Shown: in pieces, positions 33,901-51,913 of the stretch
Numbering within the stretch: the first letter of the stretch is position 1
Layout: each line of letters begins with the position of its first letter
Source: Myrica gale
Taxonomy: Eukaryota > Streptophyta > Magnoliopsida > Fagales > Myricaceae
Direction: 5' to 3'
Assembly (NCBI GenBank): GCA_963930655.1
Contig: OZ005617.1
Span: 16,666,068-16,730,067 of the forward strand
Length of the DNA: 64,000 nucleotides
Position numbers and translations under genes: made by a program
The notes under the pieces: generated by a model
Told to the model about the DNA's origin: nothing
The model's database searches: none
Seen by the model: the letters and a program-made list of their open reading frames with translations, nothing else

Positions 33901-35873
33901 TAGAGTTGTCCAAAAAACCGGCCGGACCAGACCGAAACCGGTTTTCTAGAACGAGAAACCCGTGTACTCCGGTCCGATTTCGGGTTACCTATATGAAAAA
34001 CGGGACCTGGACCGGAGTTTACCACTTCAAACCGGTCCTTACCGGTAAAAAAAACCCTTCAAGCGCACGTTTAGGGTTAGGGTTTTGAAAGAAAAAAAAA
34101 CCCCCAAAGGCGCAATTAATTGGACCTGCACCCCCCAACTCTTCTCTTTCTTTCACATGCCCCCAACCCTTCTCTTTCAGAAAACCCTAATCCCCCTCCC
34201 TGCCGCCTCCCCCTCCTCCCTCGCGCGTCCCTCCCTCTTCCGGCCTCCCCCTCCTCCCTCACGGCCTTCCCCTCCCTCTAGCGTTCCTCCCCTCAACCTG
34301 ACGGCCTCCCCTCCCCCTCCCTTCCACCGCGCGTCCCTCCCTGCCACCTCCCCCTCCTCCCTCTTTCGGGCTCCCCCTCCCCTCCACCGTGCGTCCCTCC
34401 CTCCTCCTCCCTCCCTTCCCCTCTCCCTCCCTCCACCGTGCATCTGTAAGTAATATATTTCCTTCTCTTTCTTTTTTTTTTTAACATCAGTGACAGTAAG
34501 TTCAAATTGTTCAATATCTAGTAATGTATTAGTTTGTATTTACATAATGTATAGTTTGTTCAATATCAAATTGTTCAAAGTGACAGTAAATACATAATGT
34601 ATTAGTTTGTATTTACTATTTAATTTTTTTTAGAGCAGGTTACGAGATTGTAAGTTTTGAAGTTGTGTTGTTTGAAGTCAGTGCATTGCATTGAGGTAAA
34701 AATTTGTTCACTTATTTAATTAATTATCTATTATAGTTCATTAGTTAATTTAGTATTTTAGAGTATAGGTTAGGTTGTGATACTGTGGAGGATGAACTTG
34801 ATTGAATTATTGATAATTGATTGAATATTTGCTTTTGAAATTGTGTTGATATTTGCTTGTTTAGTATATCACATTTAGGTATTAGTAATTTAGTATATAT
34901 TGTGACATCAGAGTATATATTTTGATGCATTGTTTGTTCACCTTTGCTAGATGGATAATCCAATCTGAACCAACCATAGAGGGTCAGAGACCACCGTCTA
35001 ATAATATGTCTCCTTAATTGATGAAGATTTGAACATGTTTTTTGTCATAAATTATTAGGAATAATGTTTAACTCACGAGTGACTAATTTGATTTGATTTG
35101 ATGGTAAGTTTTTATCTCTTTTTTATAATAATGCCCACTGTATTGTTTATTAGTTTATTATCTCACATGTAATTTTTTTTTCTTTTACAGCTTTCATGGG
35201 AGATGGACAATTCACAACCGAACAGTGGACACATTAATGGATATTTTAATGACATGTATTATTAATTATACTAGTTTGTTTATTTGTTTATTTTGTTGTT
35301 TGTTATGACTTGTAATAGAGTAGTGTAGTTAGTAATTACTAATTAGTTTTACTTGCAATTCTATTTGATACTTTTATTTTAGACTTCCTTTATATTTTAA
35401 TGTTTATTTGTTTTGTTGATTTTAAATGTATGCTTTAAAGTTTAAGATGTATGATTTATTATCTTAAAAAACTAGGATTTAGAACTCTTTAATTAGAGCT
35501 TAGTATTTTCTTCATATCAAATGTAACAACTTTTACAAAATTTGGTTGAAATGTAGCCAAATATTTCATGTAAAAATTGGTCAAAAAATTGATGTAAAGA
35601 AACCCAAAAAATGGTCCCAAAAAGTCCAAAATAAAACCCTAAAAAGGCTTAAAAATAAAAATGCTAAGAGGCACAAACTAAAAAAAGGTCCAAAATATAA
35701 TGGTACAAACCGGCCCAAACTGTCCAATCCGGGCCGGTGAAACCGATGACCGGACCGGACCAGTTCTATAGAATAATCGGTCCGGTATAAGAGCTGTGCA
35801 CATTACCTGTTTGGCCGATCGGACCGGATTGGACCGAACCGGATCGAACCGAACTGGTCATTGAACAGCCCTG
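33901..35873. mobile_element. Non-autonomous hAT element, 1.97 kb
   Basis: The left end TAGAGTTGTCC and the reverse complement of the right end CAGGGCTGTTC fit hAT terminal patterns. The flanking octamers GCCGCAGT (33893-33900) and GCCGCACT (35874-35881) match at 7 of 8. Both subterminal regions are crowded with CCGG, ACCGG and CCGGT words, as expected for transposase-binding repeats. The interior has a pyrimidine-rich tract and AT-rich DNA. A short MDNPI start near 34950 is followed at once by stops, so no transposase survives. Confidence 0.78.
34185..34445 (+). repeat. Polypyrimidine tract (CCCTCCC-rich) in hAT element
   Basis: About 260 bp composed almost wholly of C and T on the plus strand, with repeated CCTCCCTC, CTCCCCCTCCTCC and CACCGTGCGTCCCTCC phrases. 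The Pro/Ser-rich frame on one strand and Gly/Arg/Glu-rich frames on the other result from this composition and are not believable proteins. Confidence 0.85.
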
Positions 35874-36747
35874 GCCGCACTTGTGGTCACCGTAGTGGCC
35901 TGGTTATAGCTATTTGCCACGCGTTATGACTTATGACACTATCTTTTTCAGCACTGATGGGAATTCCCCACCCACATTCATCGTTCTTCTCTCCTGGCAT
36001 CTCTGATCTTCGTATGAATTATGCCTTTTCCAATTTTCGTAGAAAAAATTACAGCCCAAAAAAAAAAAAAAGGAAGAAAAACACTTCTCACTTTTTTTAG
36101 TCCATTAGTATATATTGAGCCCAAAAGAAAGCCGAATAACTGTGGAAATATTGACGGTAGAAATTTGGGAGCAAAGATAATTTATGAGAATAGGTTAAAA
36201 GTAAAAAAAAATATTATAATAAAAAAAAATTATTTAATATAAGAAAAATTATTTTATAATTTTTTTAATCAAATATTTTTGGGTGGCGATTAAACGCCCA
36301 TATCAAACTTAAGTCGCTGGTATAGCAGAAAGACACATGTCTGACTTTCTATACATAAATTTCTGCCTAATTTTTGAAGAAGTAAACTCATAATAATCTC
36401 ACAAAACTATTTTCGTTGTGGCCGTAGATCCCATAAACTCCATTTCTAAAGCCAGTGGCAGCATAATACGAAATTGAATCATTTTGTAACCACTTAGAAC
36501 TGCTTAGTGCTGTTACATAAACCTCCCACTTCTTTGCTCACTGAACACCCATATCAGGTCATATCAAAGACTAATCGGTATCTTATAAGAAAATGACCTC
36601 ACTTTTATGCGTAAAGGACAAGGGCCAAAGCCAAGCCTCGAGTTAGAAAATTGTGTGCTTGAACAGAAAAGGAAGAGGCGGCAGAGAGAAGAGAGAAATA
36701 ACTACTAAAAAACGGAAAAAACAAAAGATCCGCAATAATAAAATGAA

Positions 36748-37108
36748 TAAATATATTTTGTACCCTCCCATTCTAGATGATTTAATAGTTTGAACACCAA
36801 TTTATTATTTGTAGTCAGATTGCACCTATTATATATTAATTTTCAGAAACTTTGAATACTCTAATTATGAAAAATAACTTTTTAACATGCGAGATGACAA
36901 TTTTATCACAACAATTTTTTTTAACAATGACCATTTTATGATGGTAAAATTATAATTTCGACGCCAAAAAATCAATTTTTTTCAATTTTAATGAATGGTT
37001 CAAAGTGTCTGAAATCAATAGTTAATATATGTAATGTGACATAAATAATAATTGAGAGTGCAAGTGTATAGACCCCATAACTAGAGGATGCAAAGAGTAT
37101 TTACCCGA
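36748..37108. mobile_element. Inverted-repeat element of the ACTTTGCAC family
   Basis: The left arm (AAATATATTTTGTACCCTCC, TTATTATTTGTAGTCAGATTGC, TTTTCAGAAACTTTGAA) is mirrored by the right arm (TTCAAAGTGTCTGAAATC, GTGACATAAATAATAA, GGATGCAAAGAGTATTTACC). No coding capacity. The target duplication is not clear. Confidence 0.6.
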
Positions 37109-38794
37109 AACAAAAACTACTGCCTATACCAGAGAGAATTGAGGGTGGAGAGGGAGTCGGTGAAAGGTAGCTGCAGAAGTTGATCAGGTAGACTATATCA
37201 AGTTCTTAAAAATCATAACAGGATAAACTGAAGTCATCATTGGCTTGGATTCTTTAATCACTTTGAAACACTTTTCTGATGCTAGAAAAAGTTTGCAATT
37301 CCTTGCTAAGTCCAATGGAATGGAATAATGTAGTCCCAAGCAAACATAGCTCGAACCATTAAAAGCACATGGTGTGCCATTGGGAAAAATTTTGTCCCTA
37401 CATTCTTGAGTTTCACACCATGCAAGTTTTTCAACCTAAAACAAAAATATACAAGACACATAAAATGTCGGCTCGACAATTGCAGCAACCATCTGCCAAC
37501 CAAGCTTTTTATTTTCTGTTTTCTTGTGAAATGATTCATCAAGTATGGAATTTAGATGGGTTGTAGCAAGAAGAAGCAATGATGGAAGAGAAGAAGAGAT
37601 GGGTTTAGGAACTTATTCTACTTTTGTTGATGGGGGTGCTCTTGTCTCTTCCTCTCTGCAGCCATCGACAAAACAACAGGACTTTCATGCACCCCTCAAA
37701 AGCTGTCCTAACACGATGTCCTGTTTGGTCCTTTAAGCAACTCCTCCCCCCACCCCCCCTTTCTTTCCCCTCATGTGCAGCCCTCCCCAGCTCGTGCCTA
37801 GATTCCCAGCTCGGCACACTTGAAAGACAAATCCGAATAAACTAATGTCAACCCCACAGCAAAGTCACGAGGCAGGCAATATGTGTGACTATAAATTGTG
37901 GAAGTAAAATCCCAGAACCGAATGATTCGTATTCCCCCGTTGCGTTGCTTGTTGTCACACGACATCACGTGACAGTTTTTTTTTTCTAATTGGAAACCTG
38001 AAATCGGTTTTTAATTATGTTGAAAAGAAAGCCACACTCAAGTAAGAACGGTCTACTGAGTTTTTAAATAGAATTTTGCAGTTTCAGCGCCCTCTATCTT
38101 GTCATGGATGACTTGAGAAATGTCAGAAAGTCTGGTCTGGAGTGTTGTTTCATAAACTATAAGCACAGATCTGATCTCATTTGGAGATTTGAAGCAGCAG
38201 GTTTACAAGCATCTGGGTCCATGTCTACAATTTTCTAACGTAGATCTGAATCTGAATTCATTTTAAGTCCCTAACAATTTTATAGCAAAATAGAAGGGAA
38301 TTAGATAAGAGCAGCCCTATGCAGGTTACAAATTTTTATTTTTATTTTAAATTATATTTTTGCAGCTTTTGAAAGAAATTAAAGTGGGGTTTGCACATAA
38401 ACTAAAATGTACCTGATTTTGGCACCTCCAACATCACGTGACAGCTTTTAGATGAAGTTCACTTGAAGGCTCCAAAAATGGAATATAAATTGAAAATGAA
38501 TCCTCGCCCTATCATAGAAGTTCAGATATCATTATCATCAATTAAACTATAAACCTCCTTTCTGGTGAAATTATTATTTTGTTAGATCCAGGATTTAAAT
38601 CTGCAAAGTGGGTCTTAATCCTAGCAGACACCATCCAAGCTCCACTGTAGACAAGTCTGCGTCATACCCCTCAATGCTAGTTGGCCGAACATGCTGCAAG
38701 TGACAAAAACTGTTGGCTTACTGCTATTATTTAGTTCAATTCTTTTGCTTAGGAAAAATCCAACAGCAAATGTCAAGAATATTTTGGACAAGCC

Positions 38795-38802
38795 TATATA
38801 AA
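38795..38802 (+). promoter_or_regulatory. TATA box of the receptor kinase gene
   Basis: CCTATATAAAAGG lies about 370 bp upstream of the chosen ATG at 39173. It is a canonical plant TATA context, implying a leader of about 340 nt. Confidence 0.6.
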
Positions 38803-39172
38803 AGGATAAAGTAGCACATTAGAAAACTAGAGACGAAAGTGACTCACTCACCCATCTCTCCCCTTCTGCATTTGAATTAAAAAACAGTTATCCACCTTCC
38901 CCCCTACCTCTCCTACACCATAAACAAATGCTAGAAAACAGCCATCTAAAATTCCACTTTCTCTCTGCATAAACATCATGGCCTAGCTGTTCTTGGATCC
39001 GGAGATTCTGGGTCTTCAAATTTCTTCTTCATTCAATATATTAGTACCCTTAAAAAACTCGTAGCCCACAAGACATGATTTGGTTTCTCACACCCATTGT
39101 CCCTCCCTAGGCTCAAACACCCCCTGCTCCTGTGTAGTTCCTCCATCATTGGAGTTTGTAGCAATAGCTGTA

Positions 39173-42100
39173 ATGCCTGTAAATCCATGGACCCTCTTCT
39201 ACTTCCTAACAATCCTTACCCTTTCACTTCCCTACTACTCTTTCGTAGCTTTGGCTGTTAACCAACAAGGCCAAGCTCTTCTTTCATGGAAGCACAGCCT
39301 GAGCGGTTCCCCTGAGGCCTTAAGCAATTGGGACACAAAAGACGAGACCCCATGTGGGTGGTTTGGCATCACTTGCAACTTCAACAAGGAGGTTGTTCAA
39401 TTGGACTTGAGGTATGTGGATTTGCTGGGTAAAGTTCCTTCTAACTTAAGCTCCTTGTTGTCTTTGAGCAAGATTGTCCTCACCGGTACAAACCTTACTG
39501 GCTCGATCCCGAAAGAGATTGGCATCCTCGAGGAATTGAGCTTCTTGGACTTGAGTGACAATGCCTTAACCGGTGAAATCCCAAGTGAGATTTGTAACTT
39601 GTTCAAGCTCCAAGAACTCCACCTCAATTCCAACCAGCTAGAGGGATCGATACCGGTTCCTATCGGCAACCTCACTAGCTTGAAACAGCTGACTCTCTAT
39701 GACAACCAGCTCAGTGGTGAAATTCCAAGCACCATAGGCAACTTGAAGAGGCTTCAGGTTATCAGAGCCGGTGGAAACAAGAACCTTCAAGGCTCTTTAC
39801 CCCAAGAAATTGGAAACTGCACTGATTTGGTCATGCTAGGCCTGGCCGAAACAAGTATCTCGGGGTTCCTCCCACCAAGCCTCGGCCTCCTCAAGAAGCT
39901 CCAGACAGTCGCAATCTACACATCCCTCCTCTCTGGCCAAATCCCCCCGGAGCTCGGGGACTGCACGGCGCTTCAGAACATATACTTGTATGAGAATTCG
40001 CTCACTGGCTCGATCCCAAGCAAACTCGGGAGCCTGAAGAATCTACAAAACCTGTTGCTCTGGCAGAACAGCTTGGTTGGCACTATTCCATCTGAGATCG
40101 GTAATTGCATACAGTTATCCGTTATCGATATTTCAATGAATTCATTGACTGGAAGCATTTCAAAATCTTTCGGGAATTTATCGTCGCTGGAGGAGCTTCT
40201 GCTGAGTGAGAACCAAATATCGGGAGAAATCCCAGCCGAGCTCGGAAACTGCGCTAAACTCTCCCATATCGAGCTTGATAATAATCAGCTCACTGGTACG
40301 ATACCTTACGAACTCGGAAACCTCTCAAATCTGACATTGCTTTTCTTGTGGAAAAACAAGCTGGAGGGACCTATTCCTTCTTCGATTTCCAACTGCCAGA
40401 ATCTAGAGGCCGTGGATTTGTCTCAGAACGGCATGACGGGGAACATTCCCAGGGGGATCTTCGAGCTTAAGAAGCTAGTCAAGCTTTTGCTGCTTTCAAA
40501 TAATTTATCGGGCGAAATTCCGCGCGAGATTGGCAACTGCTCGTCTCTGGTTCGATTCCGAGCGAATAATAACAAGCTCACTGGAGCAGTCCCACCGCAG
40601 ATTGGGTACTTGACAAATTTGGATTTCTTGGATCTCGGATGGAATCGTCTCTCTGGTAACATACCTGAGGAGATCAGCAGCTGTAGGAATCTCACGTATC
40701 TTGACCTGCATTCGAATTCAATGGCCGGAAATTTCCCAGATAGCATGAGCAAACTTGTTTCTTTACAATTTGTTGATGTTTCGGACAATATGATTGAAGG
40801 GACGCTGAGCCCGAGTCTTGGATCGCTGAGTTCACTCACCAAGCTCATTTTGGAGAAGAACCGATTCTCCGGGCCCATTCCAAGTCAACTTGGTTCGCTT
40901 GCAAAGTTACAGTTACTGGACCTGAGTGGAAATGAACTGTCAGGGAATATCCCGGCGAGTTTAGGAAAGATTCCAGCGCTCGAGATAGCTTTGAATTTGA
41001 GCTGGAACCAACTCTCCGGCGCGATTCCGGCTGAGTTCGCGGGATTGGACAAGCTCGGGATCTTAGATCTCTCCCACAACCAGCTGTCCGGGGACCTGCG
41101 GTACCTTGTGGATCTGCAGAATCTTGTGGTACTGAACGTCTCGTACAACAATTTTTCTGGGCGCGTTCCAGACACGCCGTTCTTCGCGAAGCTCCCGCTG
41201 AGTGTCCTCGAGGGGAACCCGTCACTGTGCTTCTCAGTCGTCCACTGTGCCTCAGACTTCGGCTGCGGTTCTACCCGCAGACGAGCTGAGGCGGCGCGAG
41301 TAGCAATGATCGTGCTACTGTGCACCGCGTGCACGCTGCTCCTGGCGGCACTCTTCATCATCCTCGGTTCGAAAAGGCGCGGGGGACGTGGATTCGGTGG
41401 GGACCACGAGCGCGACGTCGAAGGCGATGGTGACGTGGAGATGGGCCCGCCTTGGGAGGTGACCCTGTACCAGAAACTCGACCTGTCTATTGCCGACGTG
41501 GCCAAATCCCTAACGGCTGGCAACGTTATCGGCCGCGGAAGATCCGGCGTCGTTTATAGAGTGACTCTTCCGTCGGGGACAACCATCGCAGTCAAGAGGT
41601 TCCGGACGTCTGAGAAGTTCTCGGCATCGGCATTTTCGTCGGAGATTGCCACGTTGGCAAGAATCCGTCACCGAAACATCGTCCGATTGTTAGGTTGGGG
41701 GGCCAATAGGAAAACTAAACTGCTTTTCTACGACTATATGTCTAACGGTAATTTGGGAGTACTGTTACACGAGGGGTCCGCAGGATTAGTGGAGTGGGAG
41801 ACCCGGCTCAAGATAGCAATAGGCGTCGCGGAAGGCCTCGCTTACTTACACCACGATTGCGTGCCCGCTATATTGCACCGGGATGTGAAGGCGCACAACA
41901 TCTTGTTAGGGGACCGGTACGAGGCTTATTTAGCAGATTTCGGACTCGCAAGGTTGGCCGAGGAAGATACCAATTCGTTTTCGGCTAACGCACAATTCGC
42001 TGGGTCTTATGGCTACATTGCACCAGGTGAGTTTTATTTTCCTCTGTAAACGCTTCTATTATGGTTGTTTGCTGTTGCTTTTTGTTTTTAGGGCTATGCC

Positions 42101-42908
42101 TCATTATTTGGAAGGACTGTTGCACATGATAATTGTTGGGAAGATAATCTGCTCTTGGACAAACGATTCGGTACTGTTGCTAACGACAAGACGTGTACCT
42201 CGCATGGCATGTTTCCAAAACGTCACATTCCTTGCGCTGCTGATCCTCTGCACATAAAGATCTGAATTCATTTGCAACTTGTGCCTGGAATAATAATTGC
42301 TCTCCTGAGCAGCTGAGCTCATGAAAATGGGACTGCTCTGTTTTCTATCGTAATTACCACTAAGTAAAATTATTCTCTAACTTGGGTTCCAAATGGGATG
42401 TGCAGAATACGGTTGCATGTTGAAGATCACTGAAAAGAGCGATGTATTCAGTTTCGGGGTGGTTCTGCTAGAGATCATAGCTGGGAAAAAACCAGTGGAC
42501 CCTTCGTTTCCTGATGGACAACATGTTATTCAATGGGTCCGAGAGCACCTGAAGAGCAAGAAGGACCCGGTAGAGATCCTGGATCCCAAGCTTCAAGGCC
42601 ATCCAGACACTCAAATACAAGAAATGCTCCAGGCGTTGGGAATATCCCTTCTCTGCACAAGCAATCGTGCGGAAGATCGCCCCACAATGAAAGATGTGGC
42701 AGCATTGTTGAGAGAAATTCAACATGAGCCCGCTGTGGGAAGTGAGGCCCACAAGCCGACCAGCAACTCCTTGAAAAAGATGGAAACGCCGTCGTCGTTT
42801 TCATCATCGTCGGTAACCCCTGCTCAATTGCTTCTCCTCCGAGGCTCTTCTCAGTGTTCGTTGGCTTACTCAGATTCCTCAGCTGGTTATTTGTCTGGAA
42901 ACCAATAA
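39173..42908 (+). CDS. LRR receptor-like serine/threonine kinase, subfamily XI, RGI-like
   Basis: Two exons (39173-42026, 42406-42908) give 1,118 residues. The frame is open upstream, but 39173 is the first ATG followed by a good signal peptide (MPVNPWTLFYFLTIL, cleavage near residue 30). Then come an LRR N-cap (TPCGWFGITCN), more than 20 leucine-rich repeats with the IPxxLGxL plant consensus, a transmembrane helix near 709-730 and a kinase domain: P-loop GRGRSG (787-792), AVK lysine 808, HRD 902-904, DFG 922-924, and APE split by the intron. All catalytic residues are present and it is RD-type, so it should be active. WEVTLYQKLDLSI and the C-terminal kinase lobe resemble the RGI/RGFR receptors for root meristem growth factor peptides. 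Which orthologue it is, and its ligand, are inferred. Confidence 0.93.
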
Positions 42909-43412
42909 TCGCATGATGTTACGTAGCAAGGGAAATTATGATTCCAAATAGATATATTCATTTGTAGGGGTAGGTGTAATATGGGAATTGTAAAGAGTTT
43001 AGCGGGGTTTTGCATAAATTTGGAAACCAGATTGAGCAAAATGAGTGTACAGCAAATTTGGAAGAAAAAAAAAATCCTATTAACTTCGGATTCTTTCCCA
43101 AATTCCCAATATGTTTCCAATATCAGAATTTTCTGCATCATTTTCATGTTATTAACTAGAGATATATATAATTTACATGTTGCTCATAATTTTATATAAA
43201 TAATATTAAATAGAATAAGGTTTACTTCTCTTTTCAAATTGTACAGTACAATCGAAGATCTGTGCCCTACAATATACTTATAAGAAACTGGACAGAAATA
43301 TTCTTATTTCACAACTAAAACGAACGCCATTTTTTTCTTTTTATGTATCACCGGATGATACGACATGTGAGAAAGAAGACACGAGGGAAATTAAAGAGTT
43401 GGAGGAAACTTA

Positions 43413-43565
43413 GGGGGTGTTCGGTTACGAGTGTTGTGAGGATTTTTTGTGTTTTGAGAATTTTTAGGTGATGTTAACTTTATTGGTATGCGTGTTATAG
43501 TTATTTTTGTGTGAGTTTAAAAATGATGTTTGGTTGTAGGATTTTTGTATTGTGAAAATACAAAA
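43413..43565. mobile_element. MITE-like fragment, GTGTTCGGTTA end
   Basis: AGGGGGTGTTCGGTTA, GTTTTGAGAATTTTTAGGTGATGTTAACTT and TGTTATAGTTATTTTTGTGTGA match, in opposite orientation, the element at 52401-52561 and a remnant near 6580. Only one terminus is clear here. Confidence 0.5.
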
Positions 43566-43991
43566 AAAATCGGGTTGCTTTATTGAGAAGTCATTTTCCA
43601 ATCGTGTCTGCACAAAAAAAAAAAAGAGAAGAGAACGTGTTGATGGATGTGTGTGAACGCGTTGTTGTAATTGGAAGGAGGAATAAATAGTTGACCTTCT
43701 TGGGCATGTATGTGATAAGAGCTGGGGGGATGTGTGGTTGTGGGGAAATGTGGGCAATGATTGGGCGTGTGAACCCCCTCAATCTCATCTCTCTTGACGA
43801 TTGTTGATTTAAGGATAGTAAGCTTCCTTGATCTAATAGATCTATACAGGCTCCCCACCACGTCACGTGGAAGAGAACCTTAACCATACAAACATTCCAA
43901 TTTCCATTTCAAGAGGCCTTTTAAAGAAGAAAAAAAAAATGCTAATTCGGGGTGCAGATACAGTTGGGAAACAAACCAAAAAAGAAAGAAA

Positions 43992-44472
43992 GTTAAATAT
44001 ACTTTGCACTACCTATGTTTGGGGTGTTGATACATTGCACCCTAATATTTTATTTTTGAGACATTAAACTCGTTATGTTATCTCCCCCAACAATTTGCAC
44101 CCCAGAATAAAATTAGGCATCAAATTAAATGATAATCATACCGCCCTTACCATTTATAATATATTTAGAGGAGAATTTGTCAAGAATGATGATTCCAAGC
44201 CAATAAACGTCTGCCTTCGGAAAGATATGATAATATTGTACATATTCAGGTAATATGTAGATAAACATTATTTGAGATTCAAGAGCGATATTGTAATCTA
44301 ATAGAGATTGAGGTCACGCGTAGATGATTACCGTCTAATTTGACGCATAATTTTACTCTATGGTGCAAATCGTTCGGAGGGATAATATAATAAGTTCAAT
44401 GTCTCAAAAATAAAACATTGAGGTGCAATGTATCAACACCCCCAAACATAAGGGATGTAAAGTGTATTTAAC
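43992..44472. mobile_element. Inverted-repeat element of the ACTTTGCAC family, 481 bp
   Basis: The ends GTTAAATATACTTTGCAC and, reverse-complemented, GTTAAATACACTTTACATCC are inverted repeats of over 100 bp with the shared words TATGTTTGGGG, GTTGATACATTGCACC and TTTTATTTTTGAGACATT. The flanking nonamers are both A-rich (AGAAAGAAA and A9; 7 of 9 agree). No ORF. It is a Mutator-type MITE by structure. Confidence 0.7.
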
Positions 44473-44799
44473 AAAAAAAAACTACGGACCAATAGTAATT
44501 TGTCATAAAGTTATAAGATATGATATTATATCAGCAATTATTTTGTTGGGGTTTATAGATAGCAGTTATATGAAAAGTTGAAGAAATTTCGTGTGTTGGA
44601 TTGGAGTATTGAAGATATTAAGATTATGATTAGTTGTGTAAACTTATTAATTTATTGTAATTAAAAAAACTTATTAATTCCTAATATTGCATGCAGCAAA
44701 GTGCTGAGAGAGAGGTACATTACATCTTCTTCAAGATCTCTGTTTGGGTCACGTGACGCACATGCATGTTAGCTGCAAAGGACAGACTCTTGCGACTTA

Positions 44800-45012
44800 A
44801 TGGACCCAACATGTGAGTTTAAGAAAACTTAAAAGAAAAAAAAAAGGACCCAACATGTGAGATCTGATCAGATCAGATCTACCGTCTGATGTATTGAACT
44901 GTGACCATGCCACTCTTGTGAGTCTGCACCCCTAATGTATTGGTTGGATGTTTGCCTATAAAATAAATAAATAATAATAATGGACCCAACATGTGAGATC
45001 TGATGAGATCCA
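44800..45012 (+). repeat. Dispersed GGACCCAACATGTGAG repeat, three copies
   Basis: GGACCCAACATGTGAG (TGGACCC in two copies) occurs near 44802, 44847 and 44982. The last two continue with ATCTGAT(C/G)AGATC, itself palindromic. Function unknown; probably debris of local duplication. Confidence 0.7.
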
Positions 45013-45271
45013 CTGCTGGGTGCTAAAATATAGAAGCAAAGTCGGGAAATTTTTTTGTTATAATATATACCCATAATAACAAGTAGATCAAAGAATCCCA
45101 ACGTCCATCATGGGGTCCATCACATGCATGCGTGGAATGTCACGTGACTCCATGAGTACGCATATTGGCATGTACACATCGTGCATCTTTTTAGAGTGCC
45201 TTTCGGAGAAGAAGCCAGTATTAGACATTAATGGTAGGGCCAAAACGCTAAAAAAAGTATAAAATATTTTT

Positions 45272-45616
45272 TTAGTCTACTGACTCAACTTTTGGGACTG
45301 CGTTATACTGGGGACACTTGAGCAGCATGCCTTGATTATTGTGGGTCTTCATTAGACCTACTATGGAATTAAGGTACTGGTTTTGGACTGTAATTTCACT
45401 AGTTTTTTTTTGTTTGATAGAAAAAGCCCAATGAGCAAATTTTGGTAAAGATAATATATCCCATGAGTCTTTGTCAAGATCAAATGCTTGTCTTCTTAGA
45501 GGATGAGCTTGATCCTGAAAAGGAAATGCCTCTAAATTTTCCAAATCAAAGGATTTGATGACTGCCATTTCTTGCGTTTGAAGATTTTTAAGTTTGTAAT
45601 CACTAATATTAGGCAT
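45272..45616 (-). CDS. Unrecognised 114-codon ORF, possibly transposon- or virus-derived
   Basis: An ATG-to-stop frame with balanced, protein-like composition: MPNISDYKLKNLQTQEM at the start, DLENLEAFPFQDQAHPLRR, DSWDILSLPKFAHWAFS, then NQYLNSIVGLMKTHNNQGM and a short tail. It begins 131 bp past the CDC48 stop codon on the same strand, so it sits in or just after the CDC48 3' UTR. There are no membrane segments or metal-binding motifs. It does not look random, and its style recalls the N-terminal pieces of plant pararetrovirus or retroelement polyproteins, but I cannot assign it. Confidence 0.35.
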   Translation of the reverse strand: MPNISDYKLKNLQTQEMAVIKSFDLENLEAFPFQDQAHPLRRQAFDLDKDSWDILSLPKFAHWAFSIKQKKTSEITVQNQYLNSIVGLMKTHNNQGMLLKCPQYNAVPKVESVD

Positions 45617-45746
45617 TATTTCTGGGTGAAACTAGAGAGAGAGATGAAAACAGTAAAGATAAGGATTACAAGTATTCCTCGGTGAAAACTAAACCTATGA
45701 CATCTTGATATCATGTCCATTCTGCGGATGTAACAAAGTACCTAGT

Positions 45747-51645
<5,899 letters not shown>

Positions 51646-51761
51646 AGTTTCTCGCTCTCGTTCTCTGAGCTTTGCTTCGTCTAGTGCTAAGTTTGGAGAA
51701 TTCTCACACTTCAAGTTCTTCTAGGCCGACACAGAAGAAAGGAGGGGGATATTTGTTTGGA

Positions 51762-51769
51762 TATTTATA
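51762..51769 (-). promoter_or_regulatory. TATA box of CDC48
   Basis: On the CDC48 strand CTCTATAAATATCC lies about 120 bp before the ATG, implying a leader near 90 nt. The context is canonical. Confidence 0.65.
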
Positions 51770-51913
51770 GAGATAGACTATGCAGTACTAGCACGTAGCA
51801 GGTGAATGACGTCTTGGGTAAGTGCCGTAAACTGTACACAGATCCATCTCCGATGAGTTGTTTCCACGTGTAGATGGCGACTAGAACGTTGCCACGCAAG
51901 CGGCCTAGTCGGT

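Larger units (their letters stand above)
35882..39172. other. Intergenic and upstream region of the receptor kinase
   Basis: AT-rich with no gene recognised. It holds one inverted-repeat element (36748-37108) and, from about 38.7 kb, the receptor kinase promoter and long 5' leader. Confidence 0.5.
42909..45271. other. Intergenic region with MITE-like elements
   Basis: It starts with the receptor kinase 3' flank. It contains two transposon-like elements (43413-43565, 43992-44472), repeated ACCCAACATGTGAGATC blocks (44800-45010) and otherwise AT-rich DNA without a gene. Confidence 0.5.

Noticed and set aside
34085..34453. Pro/Ser-rich 122-codon ORF and the Gly/Arg/Glu-rich ORFs on the other strand
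   Set aside because: They result from a pure C/T tract in a non-autonomous hAT element; no homology or codon structure.
39080..39172. Upstream extension of the receptor kinase
   Set aside because: The open frame there begins with TTG, not ATG; the ATG at 39173 directly precedes a signal peptide.
40423..41523. Antisense ORFs of up to 212 codons within the receptor kinase
   Set aside because: Shadows of a GC-richer coding exon. They lack any recognisable domain, and the sense strand is a complete LRR kinase.
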